Shown here piece after piece: positions 31,269-40,930 of a stretch of DNA of 50,461 nucleotides (position 1 is the stretch's first letter; each line of letters opens with the position of its first letter). The stretch lies in assembly GCA_002423425.1 (NCBI GenBank), contig DIWC01000053.1, positions 14,891 to 65,351 on the forward strand. Reading direction: 5' to 3'. Position numbers and translations under genes: made by a program. The notes beneath the pieces are model-generated. The model was not told where the DNA came from. It did not search any database and was given only the letters and a program-made list of their open reading frames with translations. The stretch comes from Peptococcaceae bacterium UBA6116. Lineage in GTDB: Bacteria > Bacillota > Desulfitobacteriia > Desulfitobacteriales > Syntrophobotulaceae.

Positions 31269-32687
31269 TTGTTTTGTGAAAATTTTAAGAATATGTTCAG
31301 AGAATATGATATTAGAGGCAGGGTATCGGCAGAAGAATTAAACATTAGTAATGTAAGTTTGATTTCAAAGGCTTTTGTTGCCTTTCTATTGCGCCGAAAG
31401 ATAAATCGTGTTGTCGTTGGCTTCGATAACCGCAGTTATTCGGCGGATTTTGCCGAAGCTGCGATTGAACAGTTTGTGGCTGGCGGCTTGGAGGTATTTG
31501 ACATCGGTTTGACACTTAGCCCGGTTGCTTATTTTGCCCAGTACCATTTGCAAAGTCCCGGGATAATGATGATTACCGCGAGTCACAATCCCAACGGCTG
31601 GTCTGGCTTTAAATTAGGAGACGGATATTCCAAGACCATGGGACCGGAGGAGATTACTGAGGTCTTTGACATTATCCAAACCCAAGATTTTGTTACGCTC
31701 GAAAATGCAGGAAATCGCCATAGGGTAGCTATCCGCGACGCTTATATCGACGCGATTGTAAGCCGGATCAAAATGTCCGACTATAAACCAAAAGTAGTAC
31801 TCGACGCCGGTAACGGCGGGGCAGGCTTATTTGCTTATGAAATATTCCAAAAATTAGGATGCCTTACTTTTCAATTGAATTGTGACCCGGATACAAGCTA
31901 TCCGCATTATTTCCCCAATCCATCCGACCTTAAGGCCAGAGAACGATTGGCCGAAATGGTCGTCCATCCGTATATTCAAGCCGATTTAGGGCTTGCCTTT
32001 GACGGTGACGGCGACAGACTCGGAGTGATTGACCAGTTCGGGAAAAATGTTTGGAGTGACAGAATATTGATCATCTTAGCCCGTCAGCTTCTGGAAAATA
32101 AAAATGGCGCCAAGATTGTTTTTGACGTCAAGTGTACACAAGGGTTAAGTGAGGATATTTTGAGTCATGGAGGAAACCCGATTATGTGGAAGACCGGACA
32201 CTCTCATATCAAGGCTAAGATGCATACCGAGAATGCCGAACTTGCCGGAGAACGAAGCGGACATATTTTCCTCGCCGATAACTACTATGGCTTTGATGAT
32301 GCTCTATTTGCAGCTGCAAAGTTAGTTGAGTATTTATCCCATGTCAATAAGTCCTTAGCGGAAGTATTGGAAGATTTACCGCAATATATAACTTCACCGG
32401 AAATAAAGGCTCGCTGCAAGGACTCGGTTAAATATAAGGTTGTTGATGAATTAGTTGAAATCTTCAAAAATGAATACGGAGATAAAGTAATCGATATCAA
32501 CGGCGCCCGGGTTGTATTTGATGATGGCTGGGGCTTAGTAAGAGCATCTTCGAATTTGCCCGAGTTGGTATTGATTTTTGAGGCAAAAACGAAAGAAAGA
32601 TTATTGGAAATACGAAGTATATTTAAAGAAAAAATAGCCAAGTTTAAAGAAGTTAATCCTGATTGGGAAAATGATTTAGAGATATAA
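31269..32687 (+). CDS. Phosphomannomutase/phosphoglucomutase
   Basis: The 472-residue enzyme interconverts hexose 1- and 6-phosphates to feed nucleotide-sugar synthesis. Motifs: REYDIRG at the start, the phosphoserine loop TASHNPNGWSGFK, the metal loop DGDGDRLG and the sugar-binding GERSGHIF. The start is taken as TTG 31269, 11 bases after GGAG; upstream ATG 31230 precedes that site. ManB or Pgm specificity is not decided by these motifs. Confidence 0.92.
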   Translation: MFCENFKNMFREYDIRGRVSAEELNISNVSLISKAFVAFLLRRKINRVVVGFDNRSYSADFAEAAIEQFVAGGLEVFDIGLTLSPVAYFAQYHLQSPGIMMITASHNPNGWSGFKLGDGYSKTMGPEEITEVFDIIQTQDFVTLENAGNRHRVAIRDAYIDAIVSRIKMSDYKPKVVLDAGNGGAGLFAYEIFQKLGCLTFQLNCDPDTSYPHYFPNPSDLKARERLAEMVVHPYIQADLGLAFDGDGDRLGVIDQFGKNVWSDRILIILARQLLENKNGAKIVFDVKCTQGLSEDILSHGGNPIMWKTGHSHIKAKMHTENAELAGERSGHIFLADNYYGFDDALFAAAKLVEYLSHVNKSLAEVLEDLPQYITSPEIKARCKDSVKYKVVDELVEIFKNEYGDKVIDINGARVVFDDGWGLVRASSNLPELVLIFEAKTKERLLEIRSIFKEKIAKFKEVNPDWENDLEI

Positions 32688-32861
32688 CTTTGTCATAAAT
32701 AGCAATATACTTCAATATATTTTAAAGTTTGTAATATATATAAATCCCTTCTTTAAAAAAAGCTTCTCATTCGCTATAATTAGCTTAGATTATGTAAATT
32801 ATTGTTGGTTAATATTGTGCGGAAGCGGATTCAATATCTTAGTATTCGGAGTGTGAATTGA

Positions 32862-33872
32862 TTGATAAAAAACGTATTAGTTACTGGTGGTGCCGGATAT
32901 ATTGGCAGCCATACGGTAAAAGTATTGCAGGACAAAGGTTTCCCGGTGGTTGTATTAGACAGTTTGATTACTGGAAATATGAGATCCATGGGTCAAGATG
33001 TAAAATATTACCATGGAGATATTGCAGACAGGAGCCTTGTATTAAATATCGTTAAAAATGAAAACATTGAAGCGGTGATTCATTTTGCAGCTTGTAGTAT
33101 CGTAAGTGATTCCATTAAGCACCCGGATTATTATTTTACTGAAAATGTAGCCAAGACTAACCGATTCATTGCTTCACTAATAATGGGCGGCGTATATAAT
33201 ATTGTTTTTTCGTCGTCAGCGGCAACCTACGGTATACCGGAAAGTGTTCCCATCCCGGAGAATGCGTTGACCCAACCGGTTAATCCGTATGGTGTTTCTA
33301 AATTAATGATCGAGCAGATACTTTATTGGATGGAATTATCATATGGGTTCAAATGGATTTCCTTACGATATTTTAATGCGGCTGGGGCTATGCTTGACGG
33401 TTCGATAGGAGAAGATCATCAAATGGAAACACATCTGATTCCCATCATTTTGAAAACAGCATTAGGCCAGCGGAAAGTTGTCCAAGTCTTTGGCAATGAT
33501 TATAACACCCCCGATGGTACTTGTATCCGTGATTATATTCACGTTTTAGATTTAGCTGAAGCACATGTTGCAGCTTTGAACGCACTGGACAAGAATCCTA
33601 AGAGTGTGATTTACAATGTTGGGACGGGATCAGGGTTCTCTGTTAGTGAGGTAATAGATATGGCGAAACAAGTGTCCGGCAGAGATTTTAAAGTTGAAAT
33701 AGCAGAGCGGCGTCAAGGGGATCCTGATCAGTTAATTGCTAAAGTAGACAAAATTCAAAAAGATTTAGGTTGGATGCCGCGCTATAGTCAATTAGAAACC
33801 ATCATCGGCAGTGCCTGGGAATGGCATAGCAAAAATCCGAAGGGCTATCGTAGTTCAATTGCTTTAGTCTAA
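32862..33872 (+). CDS. galE: UDP-glucose 4-epimerase
   Basis: A 336-residue extended short-chain dehydrogenase with the NAD motif GGAGYIGSH, the Ser region SSAATYG, the YGVSK catalytic pair, and RYFNAAGA and GTCIRDYIHVLDLAEAH typical of GalE. It interconverts UDP-Glc and UDP-Gal, or the GlcNAc/GalNAc forms. TTG start behind GGAGTG. The 174-base gap upstream holds no gene. Confidence 0.93.
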   Translation: MIKNVLVTGGAGYIGSHTVKVLQDKGFPVVVLDSLITGNMRSMGQDVKYYHGDIADRSLVLNIVKNENIEAVIHFAACSIVSDSIKHPDYYFTENVAKTNRFIASLIMGGVYNIVFSSSAATYGIPESVPIPENALTQPVNPYGVSKLMIEQILYWMELSYGFKWISLRYFNAAGAMLDGSIGEDHQMETHLIPIILKTALGQRKVVQVFGNDYNTPDGTCIRDYIHVLDLAEAHVAALNALDKNPKSVIYNVGTGSGFSVSEVIDMAKQVSGRDFKVEIAERRQGDPDQLIAKVDKIQKDLGWMPRYSQLETIIGSAWEWHSKNPKGYRSSIALV

Positions 33873-33923
33873 AATGATAAGTTAAAAATAAACAATATTA
33901 TCGTAAATTTGGAGAGGAGAAAA

Positions 33924-35321
33924 GTGGATAAAGCAAGCAGATTTGCCTATGCAAATATTGTACAGGTAATAATTGATATAATATTTTTGTTTCTAACTTA
34001 TGTTATTGCATATTCTTTTGCTCAACAAATGACGAAGTTGTATGCAATAACGGAATATCTCTGGATCATCATAATTTTTATCCCAGTATGGATCTCTATT
34101 ATGAATTTTCGCGGAATGTATGATAAGACAACTTTCTATTATTTAGATCGTGTCTTTCGTGATGTTTTTTTTGCCACATTTTTCTCAGGATTAATTATAG
34201 GTGCTATGTTTTTCTTTATTAAGGAAACGAACACAAGCCGGATATTCATTGGGATTTTTTTTATTTTATGTATGGTCATTATGTTTCTGGAACGATTGAT
34301 TATCAGGCTTATTTTCTGTTATGGCAAGATAAATAATAGAACCAGAATAATTCTTGTTTGTTCACCTGAGACCTATCAATTGTTTAATAAATATCTTCTT
34401 AAAACCAATATTCGATACCATATAATTGGAGTCATCAAGATCGACGAAAGAGAAATAGATGAAAAAGAACTATTATTAGGTAAGTTGGATAAAGATACAT
34501 TTGAAGGTATTCTCAAGAAACAAGTAGTTGATCAAGTGGTATTTGCTTTGCCGAGGGACTATTCTCTGGAAGTTGAACCCTACATGGTTTCCTGTATGCA
34601 AATGGGTATAATAGTTCAAAATGTCTTAAATTATAATCTGGATCTGGCCCGCGTACATAGTTCAATGCTGGGTCCTATGCCTGTACTGACATTTCATACC
34701 ATAAGCCTTAATCCTGTTCCCAAAGCCATTAAGAGAGTAATGGATATTCTCGGAGCAACCGTAGGAATTCTCCTTACTCTAATTGCGGGTATTTTTATTG
34801 TTCCTGCTATCAAGTTTGATTCTCCGGGCCCGGTTATTTTCAAACAAAAACGCGTTGGCCGCTATGGCCGATTGTTCGATTGTTATAAGTTTAGAACAAT
34901 GTGTGTGGATGCAGAGGATAAGAAAAAAGAACTTGAGGAAATGAATGAATACCAGAACGGATTATTTTTTAAGATTAAAGAAGATCCGAGAATTACGCGA
35001 GTTGGTGTCTTTTTGCGCAAAACCAGTTTGGATGAATTACCGCAATTTTTCAATGTTCTCAAAGGTGATATGAGTTTAGTCGGGACACGTCCGCCTACAC
35101 TAGAGGAAGTAGCCCAATATGACCTCGAACATTGGCGACGTATTAGTATCAAGCCTGGTATTACGGGTAACTGGCAGGTTAGTGGAAGAAGCAGTATTAC
35201 GGATTTTGATCAGATCGTTGCGTTGGACACTCAATATATTGATAAGTGGTCTATTGGGTTGGATATTTCGATACTTTTTAAGACGGTAGTGTCGGTTGTT
35301 AGAAAAGAGTCGGCGTATTAA
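33924..35321 (+). CDS. Initiating undecaprenyl-phosphate sugar-1-phosphate transferase (WbaP-like)
   Basis: The 465-residue polyprenyl glycosylphosphotransferase has four membrane segments in the first 125 residues, a Rossmann-like middle, a fifth segment (LGATVGILLTLIAGIFIV), and the catalytic domain with FKQKRVGRYGRLFDCYKFRTM, cited as QKRVGRYGRLFDCYKFRTM, KTSLDELPQFFNVLKGDMS and LVGTRPPT, ending KPGITGNWQVSGRS. It loads the first sugar phosphate on the lipid carrier. GTG start 33924 behind GGAGAGGAG; a TTG at 33909 precedes that site. Confidence 0.94.
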   Translation: MDKASRFAYANIVQVIIDIIFLFLTYVIAYSFAQQMTKLYAITEYLWIIIIFIPVWISIMNFRGMYDKTTFYYLDRVFRDVFFATFFSGLIIGAMFFFIKETNTSRIFIGIFFILCMVIMFLERLIIRLIFCYGKINNRTRIILVCSPETYQLFNKYLLKTNIRYHIIGVIKIDEREIDEKELLLGKLDKDTFEGILKKQVVDQVVFALPRDYSLEVEPYMVSCMQMGIIVQNVLNYNLDLARVHSSMLGPMPVLTFHTISLNPVPKAIKRVMDILGATVGILLTLIAGIFIVPAIKFDSPGPVIFKQKRVGRYGRLFDCYKFRTMCVDAEDKKKELEEMNEYQNGLFFKIKEDPRITRVGVFLRKTSLDELPQFFNVLKGDMSLVGTRPPTLEEVAQYDLEHWRRISIKPGITGNWQVSGRSSITDFDQIVALDTQYIDKWSIGLDISILFKTVVSVVRKESAY

Positions 35322-35386
35322 GAAAAACTATAATAGCATACTTAAATTTATAATCATAAAAGATGATTTTAAATGAGGAGAACAAA

Positions 35387-36598
35387 ATGAACATCTTAAT
35401 TGTTACCGATGTTTATATACCGAATGCTAATTCATCTGCCGTTTTATTAAGAGACTTGGCATCGAGTTTTAGAAAGAAAAACATTAATGTTTATGTTTTA
35501 GCCTTGCAGGAATCTAACACATCTATGACAAATGCTGAACCTGAAACGGCAGAGAATGAAGTTAAGATATTAAGGGTCAAAAATCTTAAGAAAAAGAATG
35601 TTGGTATGATCCGTCGGGGGTTAAGTGAAGTACTGCTGCCTTATTTTTTATATAGAGGTTATCGTAAGCATTTAAGCAAGGTTAATCCCGATATAATTAT
35701 ATGTTATTCTCCACCGATCACACTGGAAAGAACAGTTAGAAGACTTAAAAATAAGTATAATTCAAAAGTTTATCTGGTTTTAAGGGATGTGTTCCCGCAA
35801 TGTGCCCGAGACGTGGGAGCTTTAAAACAAGAATTTATATTCAAGTACTTTAAAAGAATTGAGAGGCAACTTTACAGAGCATCAGATTATATCGGGGTTC
35901 AGTCCTCAAGTGATTTGAAATCAGTTCAGAATAATGAAGGCATACTAAAAGAAAAAGTTCAACTTCTCTATAATTGGATTGATTTTTCCCCTTATCAGAA
36001 AAAGATTGAAAGAGATTTTCGCAGCGAGTTCGCTTTAGAAAATAAAATTGTATGTCTTTATGCCGGAAACATAGGTAAATATCAAGAATTGAGTTTTCTT
36101 TTTGAACTAATAAAGTTAAATAAGAACAAGGAGGATGTTGTTTTTCTGATAGTTGGTTCAGGCAGTGAAGGCAAAGAACTAAGAGATACATATAGTGATT
36201 ATAAAAATGTTGTGTTCAAAGAATTCATTGATCCCAAACAGTATCCAGACCTTGTAAGACAGTGTGATATAGGGTTAATTAACTTAAACAGGAGTTTAAC
36301 AGTACAGAATATACCTGGTAAACTTATGGGGTACTGGTGTTCAAAATTGCCGGTATTGGCCTCTATTAATCCGGGTAACGACCTCCTGGGAATTATGAAA
36401 GAGGCTGGTGGTGGACTTTGCTCGATTACTGGCGAGTTAGATCAATATAATGATAATTTCAATCGATTGTGCACTGATAAGGAACTTAGAGATGAAATGG
36501 GAATGTCAGGATATTTGTATGCTAAGGAGCATTTTGCAGTGGATAAAGCCAGGGATAAAATCTTAAAACATTTTATAGAGGTAGAAAACAATGTTTAA
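35387..36598 (+). CDS. Glycosyltransferase family 4 (WbuB-like)
   Basis: The 403-residue GT-B enzyme starts at ATG 35387 behind GAGGAG. N-terminal domain: NILIVTDVYIPNANSSAVLL; C-terminal donor domain: CLYAGNIGKYQELSFLFELI, cited as LYAGNIGKYQELSF, and IPGKLMGYWCSKLPVLASI. The donor may be UDP-L-FucNAc, since genes for that sugar follow and WbuB has this role in E. coli (inference). It overlaps the next gene by eight bases. Confidence 0.88.
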   Translation: MNILIVTDVYIPNANSSAVLLRDLASSFRKKNINVYVLALQESNTSMTNAEPETAENEVKILRVKNLKKKNVGMIRRGLSEVLLPYFLYRGYRKHLSKVNPDIIICYSPPITLERTVRRLKNKYNSKVYLVLRDVFPQCARDVGALKQEFIFKYFKRIERQLYRASDYIGVQSSSDLKSVQNNEGILKEKVQLLYNWIDFSPYQKKIERDFRSEFALENKIVCLYAGNIGKYQELSFLFELIKLNKNKEDVVFLIVGSGSEGKELRDTYSDYKNVVFKEFIDPKQYPDLVRQCDIGLINLNRSLTVQNIPGKLMGYWCSKLPVLASINPGNDLLGIMKEAGGGLCSITGELDQYNDNFNRLCTDKELRDEMGMSGYLYAKEHFAVDKARDKILKHFIEVENNV

Positions 36599-37601
36599 AG
36601 GAAAAAAGTTATTGATAACCGGAGGGACTGGATCGTTCGGCAATGCAGTACTAAAGAGGTTTTTAAATACTGATATTGGAGAGATACGTATATTTTCCCG
36701 TGATGAAAAAAAACAAGATGATATGCGGAAAGAATTAAAAAATGATAAAGTCAAGTTCTTTATCGGAGATGTACGTGACTATCAAAGTGTGACTAGCGCC
36801 ATGCATGGGGTCGACTATATCTTTCATGCCGCGGCATTAAAGCAGGTTCCTTCGTGTGAGTTCTTTCCGATGGAGGCAGTAAAAACCAATATTATCGGAA
36901 CAGAGAATGTGCTAAATGCAGCTATCTCGTTTGGAGTGAAGAAAGTCATCTGTCTATCGACAGACAAGGCAGTCTATCCAATTAATGCGATGGGTATTTC
37001 TAAAGCGATGATGGAAAAAGTCATGGTAGCAAAGTCCCGAGCTGTTGCCCCTTCAAAAACAACCATTTGCGGTACGCGTTACGGCAACGTTATGGCTTCC
37101 CGCGGCTCTGTCATTCCGCTCTTCGTGCAACAGATCAAATCCGGAAACCCATTGACGGTTACAGATCCCAATATGACCCGTTATTTGATGTCGATTGGTG
37201 ATGCGGTGGAACTTGTGCTGTTTGCCTTTAAAAATGCCAGGCAGGGAGATTTATTTATACAGAAGGCGCCTGCTTCGACTATAGCGGACCTGGTTCAGGC
37301 GATGAAAGAAATCTTTCAGGTGAATAATGAAGTGAAAATTATTGGGACCCGTCACGGTGAAAAGGTATATGAAACCCTTCTTTCCCGCGAAGAGATGGCA
37401 AAGGTTGAAGACTTGGGAGACTATTACCGAGTTCCGGCTGATACAAGGAGTTTGAATTATGACCAATACTTTGAGACCGGAGATGAAAACCTTAGCAGAG
37501 AACAGGAGTATAATTCCCATAATACCAGAAGACTGAACATTTCAGCGATAAAAGAACTGTTATTAAGCCTTGACTATATCCAAGGGGAACTAAAGGAGTG
37601 A
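36591..37601 (+). CDS. capE: UDP-GlcNAc 4,6-dehydratase/5-epimerase, CapE/WbjB type
   Basis: The 336-residue short-chain dehydrogenase has GGTGSFGNAV (cofactor), AALKQVPSCEFFPMEAVKTN and STDKAVYPINAMGISKAMMEK, cited as STDKAVYPINAMGISKAMM; the usual catalytic Tyr of YxxxK is Met (MGISK), a known feature of the CapE/FnlA group. It performs step one of UDP-L-FucNAc synthesis, as in S. aureus type 5/8 capsule and Pseudomonas O11. CapF- and CapG-like genes follow directly. Confidence 0.92.
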   Translation: MFKGKKLLITGGTGSFGNAVLKRFLNTDIGEIRIFSRDEKKQDDMRKELKNDKVKFFIGDVRDYQSVTSAMHGVDYIFHAAALKQVPSCEFFPMEAVKTNIIGTENVLNAAISFGVKKVICLSTDKAVYPINAMGISKAMMEKVMVAKSRAVAPSKTTICGTRYGNVMASRGSVIPLFVQQIKSGNPLTVTDPNMTRYLMSIGDAVELVLFAFKNARQGDLFIQKAPASTIADLVQAMKEIFQVNNEVKIIGTRHGEKVYETLLSREEMAKVEDLGDYYRVPADTRSLNYDQYFETGDENLSREQEYNSHNTRRLNISAIKELLLSLDYIQGELKE

Positions 37602-37605
37602 AATT

Positions 37606-38715
37606 ATGAGAACCGTTCTGATTACAGGGGCAAACGGCTTCATCGGGAAGAATTTAATTGCAACCCTTAACAATAACGTTGAGATATTAAAATATGGTGT
37701 TAATAATACGTTAGAGGAGCTAAAGGAGTTTGCTCAAAAAGCAGACTTCGTATTCCATTTGGCCGGGATAAACAGACCCGTGGATGTCAGTGAATTTGAA
37801 AAAGGAAACAAGGGCTTTACCGAGCTATTGTTGGACATTTTAAAAGACAACCCAAGGAAAACCCCGGTGCTTATGACTTCATCCATTCAAGCGGAATTGA
37901 ATAGCCCCTACGGTCAAAGCAAGAAAAGCGCGGAGAGTCTGGTCTTTGAATACGGCAAACAGACAGGAGCGGTAGTGTATATCTATCGCTTACCAAATGT
38001 TTTTGGTAAATGGTGTCGGCCCAATTATAATTCCGTGGTAGCAACCTGGTGCTATAATGTCTCTCATGGACTGCCTATTCAGATAAACAATCCGGAAACG
38101 GAGCTAAATCTTGTCTATGTTGACGACGTGATTCAGGAGTTTATCAACGCACTAAATGGCAGCGAGTCAAGGACGGAGAATGGCTTCTGTTTTGTTCCTA
38201 GAACATTTTTAGTAACATTAAATCAGATAGCCGATAATCTAAATGCGTTTAAGGAAAGCCGGGAAACGCTCATTCTACCGAGTCTGGAAGGAGACTTTGA
38301 ACGATTTTTGTATGCTACTTACCTCTCATATCTGCCTGAAAAGGAATTTGGGTATGAACTGGAAATGAAGCATGATCAACGGGGCTGGCTTGCTGAGTTT
38401 ATCAAGTCAAAAAGCATGGGACAAATCTTTATCTCCCGGACAAAGCCCGGCATAACCCGAGGCAATCACTGGCACCATACCAAGGTGGAAAAGTTTCTTG
38501 TTATCGAGGGTGAGGCGGTTATTAAGTTCAGACAGATCATTGGGAAAGATGTCATTGACTATAGAGTTACAGGGAATAAGCTTGAAGTACTCGATATTCC
38601 GACCGGTTATACGCATTCGATCACAAATGTTGGTAATACCGACGTAATCACTCTTTTCTGGGCTGATGAAATCTTTAACCAGGAAAAGCCGGATACCTAT
38701 TATTTGGAGGTATAA
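37606..38715 (+). CDS. capF: Bifunctional reductase/epimerase CapF/WbjC type
   Basis: The 369-residue protein has an N-terminal SDR domain (TGANGFIGKNLIATL; SSIQAELNSPYGQSKKSAE with YxxxK) and a C-terminal cupin (GITRGNHWHHTKVEKFLVI, zinc His residues; WADEIFN). This two-domain architecture is diagnostic of CapF, step two of UDP-L-FucNAc synthesis. Four bases separate it from capE. Confidence 0.94.
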   Translation: MRTVLITGANGFIGKNLIATLNNNVEILKYGVNNTLEELKEFAQKADFVFHLAGINRPVDVSEFEKGNKGFTELLLDILKDNPRKTPVLMTSSIQAELNSPYGQSKKSAESLVFEYGKQTGAVVYIYRLPNVFGKWCRPNYNSVVATWCYNVSHGLPIQINNPETELNLVYVDDVIQEFINALNGSESRTENGFCFVPRTFLVTLNQIADNLNAFKESRETLILPSLEGDFERFLYATYLSYLPEKEFGYELEMKHDQRGWLAEFIKSKSMGQIFISRTKPGITRGNHWHHTKVEKFLVIEGEAVIKFRQIIGKDVIDYRVTGNKLEVLDIPTGYTHSITNVGNTDVITLFWADEIFNQEKPDTYYLEV

Positions 38716-38716
38716 T

Positions 38717-39841
38717 GTGGAAAAGTTAAAAGTAATGACGATCCTCGGCACAAGGCCGGAGATTATCCGGTTATCTGAGGTCATCAAGGCTTGCGATCGT
38801 TATTTTAATCATATCCTTGTTCACACCGGGCAGAATTGGGATTATATGCTCAACCAGGTGTTTTTTGACGAATTGGGTTTGAGGAAACCGGATTATTATC
38901 TTGATAGCGTCGGCAAAGACTTGGGTGAGACCATGGGGAATATCATTGCCAAATCCTATGAAGTTTTGCAGAAGGAAACACCGGATGCCTTGCTGATACT
39001 AGGGGATACCAACTCGGCCCTTGCGGCCATTTCAGCTAAACGCCTCAAAGTGCCCATTTTCCATATGGAAGCAGGCAACCGCTGTTTCGATCAGAATGTC
39101 CCGGAAGAAATCAATCGTAAAATTGTTGACCATATTTCAGATATCAATCTAACCTACACCGAACATTCCCGCCGCTATCTATTATCTGAAGGCTTCAGGA
39201 AAGAGCATATATTTGTGACCGGTTCACCTATGCAGGAAGTATTGCAGAAGCATATGGAGAAGATTAATGCCAGTGATGTACTGGACAAGCTAAGTTTGGA
39301 AGCAGGCAAATACATTCTTGTTTCTGCCCACCGGGAAGAAAATATCGATCAGGAAGCAAACTTTCTGTCTTTAATGACGTCAATCAATAATATTGCTGAA
39401 CGCTATGGTATGCCGGTTATTTATTCCACCCATCCCCGCAGTAAGAAGTTTATAGAACAACGCAAGTTTGCCTTTCATCCGTTAGTTCATAGTGTCAAGC
39501 CGTTCGGGTTTTTCGATTATAATAAACTGCAAAAGAAATCATTTTGCGTATTGTCCGACAGTGGAACATTATCAGAGGAAAGCGCCATGCTCGGTTTTGC
39601 AGGTATATTATTGAGAACATCTACTGAAAGGCCTGAGGTTTTAGATAAAGGCACAGTGATTATTGGCGGTATTACCGGTCATGATGTTGAGCAGGCTATA
39701 GAATTATCTAAATTGATGCAGGATAATAAAGAACCAACTGTCTTAGCTTCGGATTATATCGACCCTAATGTATCGGTGAAAGTGGTGAAGCTGATTCAAA
39801 GCTATACAAAGATTGTAAACCGGGTTGTGTGGGGAAAATGA
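38717..39841 (+). CDS. capG: UDP-FucNAc 2-epimerase, CapG/WbjD type
   Basis: A 374-residue non-hydrolysing sugar 2-epimerase (WecB family): ILGTRPEIIRLSEVI, HTGQNWDYMLNQVFFDEL, LGDTNSALAAISAKR, HMEAGNRCFDQNVPEE and SDSGTLSEESAMLG. Start GTG 38717 behind GGAGG. It completes UDP-L-FucNAc synthesis together with capE and capF. Its stop overlaps the next start (ATGA). Confidence 0.93.
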   Translation: MEKLKVMTILGTRPEIIRLSEVIKACDRYFNHILVHTGQNWDYMLNQVFFDELGLRKPDYYLDSVGKDLGETMGNIIAKSYEVLQKETPDALLILGDTNSALAAISAKRLKVPIFHMEAGNRCFDQNVPEEINRKIVDHISDINLTYTEHSRRYLLSEGFRKEHIFVTGSPMQEVLQKHMEKINASDVLDKLSLEAGKYILVSAHREENIDQEANFLSLMTSINNIAERYGMPVIYSTHPRSKKFIEQRKFAFHPLVHSVKPFGFFDYNKLQKKSFCVLSDSGTLSEESAMLGFAGILLRTSTERPEVLDKGTVIIGGITGHDVEQAIELSKLMQDNKEPTVLASDYIDPNVSVKVVKLIQSYTKIVNRVVWGK

Positions 39842-40863
39842 AATTAGTGATCCAAGAAATCATTGATCAGGAAATTATTCATTATGCAGATAAGGATCAA
39901 CTGATTTCAAGTAAATTTAATCGCATAAAAATAATTGACAAACATGGTGGGAAAACAATTAAAATGCCTATCGCAAGTCCCTACTTTCTTTTTGGCCAGT
40001 TCCGCCTCTTCCGCAGGTTCATGCGCTTGGATAAAATGTGTGTAATCCCCTCGGCCACCGGCTATGTGATTTTCTGGCAGGGGATAGTATATCATTTATC
40101 CAGGGATTGCAGCAAACTTATTGATGTTATGCATATGACGGGATGCAGGAACCCCTTGCATAATACGGTTGCCAATATTAATGGATATGAACTTTTTTTT
40201 GGCGAATACGGCAGGCCCAACCCTGCAGGGAAATCGATTTACCGCACTCTGGATGGTGGATTAAGTTGGGAAAAGGTATTTAATATCCCAAATGATAAAA
40301 TCAGACATATCCACTCAGTCAATTGGGACCATTATGAAGAAAAAATCTGGGTCTTTACCGGCGATTTTGAAGGTCAGTCTTTTATACTTTCTGCCGATAA
40401 AGATTTTAAAAATATTGAGTGGATTGGTGACGGAACACAATGCTATAGGGCGATAAATCCTTTCTTCGAAAAAGATTCTATCCATTGGATTATGGACTCA
40501 CCGCTAAAAGAAGTACACCATATTAAGCTTGATCGCCAAACAAGGGAGATTGAAATTAAAAAGACTTTTCCGGGACCTGTCTGGTATTCGAAAAAGCTGG
40601 ATGATGGATATTATCTGGCAGCTACTGCACAGGAAAATGGTCCTTCTCATCAAGATAAGTATTTGCATTTTTTTGTGAGTAAGGATTTGGAGCAATGGGA
40701 AGACATTGCCCAGTTTAAGAGTGACAGGATGCCTAAAGGACTATTTAAATTCGGGGTCATTACATTTGCCGATGGAGAGCAGGACAGCAATGGTTTTTAT
40801 ATATTTTATGAAGCAGTAAAACAATTTGATGGAAAATCCTGCTTATGTCAACTGGCAAAATAG
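39838..40863 (+). CDS. BNR/Asp-box beta-propeller-like protein in the polysaccharide locus
   Basis: The 341-residue protein has no clear signal peptide. The Asp-box-type repeat YRTLDGGLSWEKVF and repeated strand patterns (IHSVNWDHYEEKIWVFTGDF, FILSADKDFKNIEWIGDG, FFVSKDLEQWEDI) suggest a six-bladed propeller like sialidases or glycosidase families. No sialidase catalytic set is obvious. Translation is coupled to capG (ATGA overlap), so a role in making or trimming the FucNAc-containing repeat is likely. I do not recognise a named family. Confidence 0.65.
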   Translation: MKLVIQEIIDQEIIHYADKDQLISSKFNRIKIIDKHGGKTIKMPIASPYFLFGQFRLFRRFMRLDKMCVIPSATGYVIFWQGIVYHLSRDCSKLIDVMHMTGCRNPLHNTVANINGYELFFGEYGRPNPAGKSIYRTLDGGLSWEKVFNIPNDKIRHIHSVNWDHYEEKIWVFTGDFEGQSFILSADKDFKNIEWIGDGTQCYRAINPFFEKDSIHWIMDSPLKEVHHIKLDRQTREIEIKKTFPGPVWYSKKLDDGYYLAATAQENGPSHQDKYLHFFVSKDLEQWEDIAQFKSDRMPKGLFKFGVITFADGEQDSNGFYIFYEAVKQFDGKSCLCQLAK

Positions 40864-40930
40864 TTTTATTCACTTTTGTATATCAATTTGTCTATCAAGA
40901 TGGAAATAAGTAGTATTTAAGGGAGTAAAC

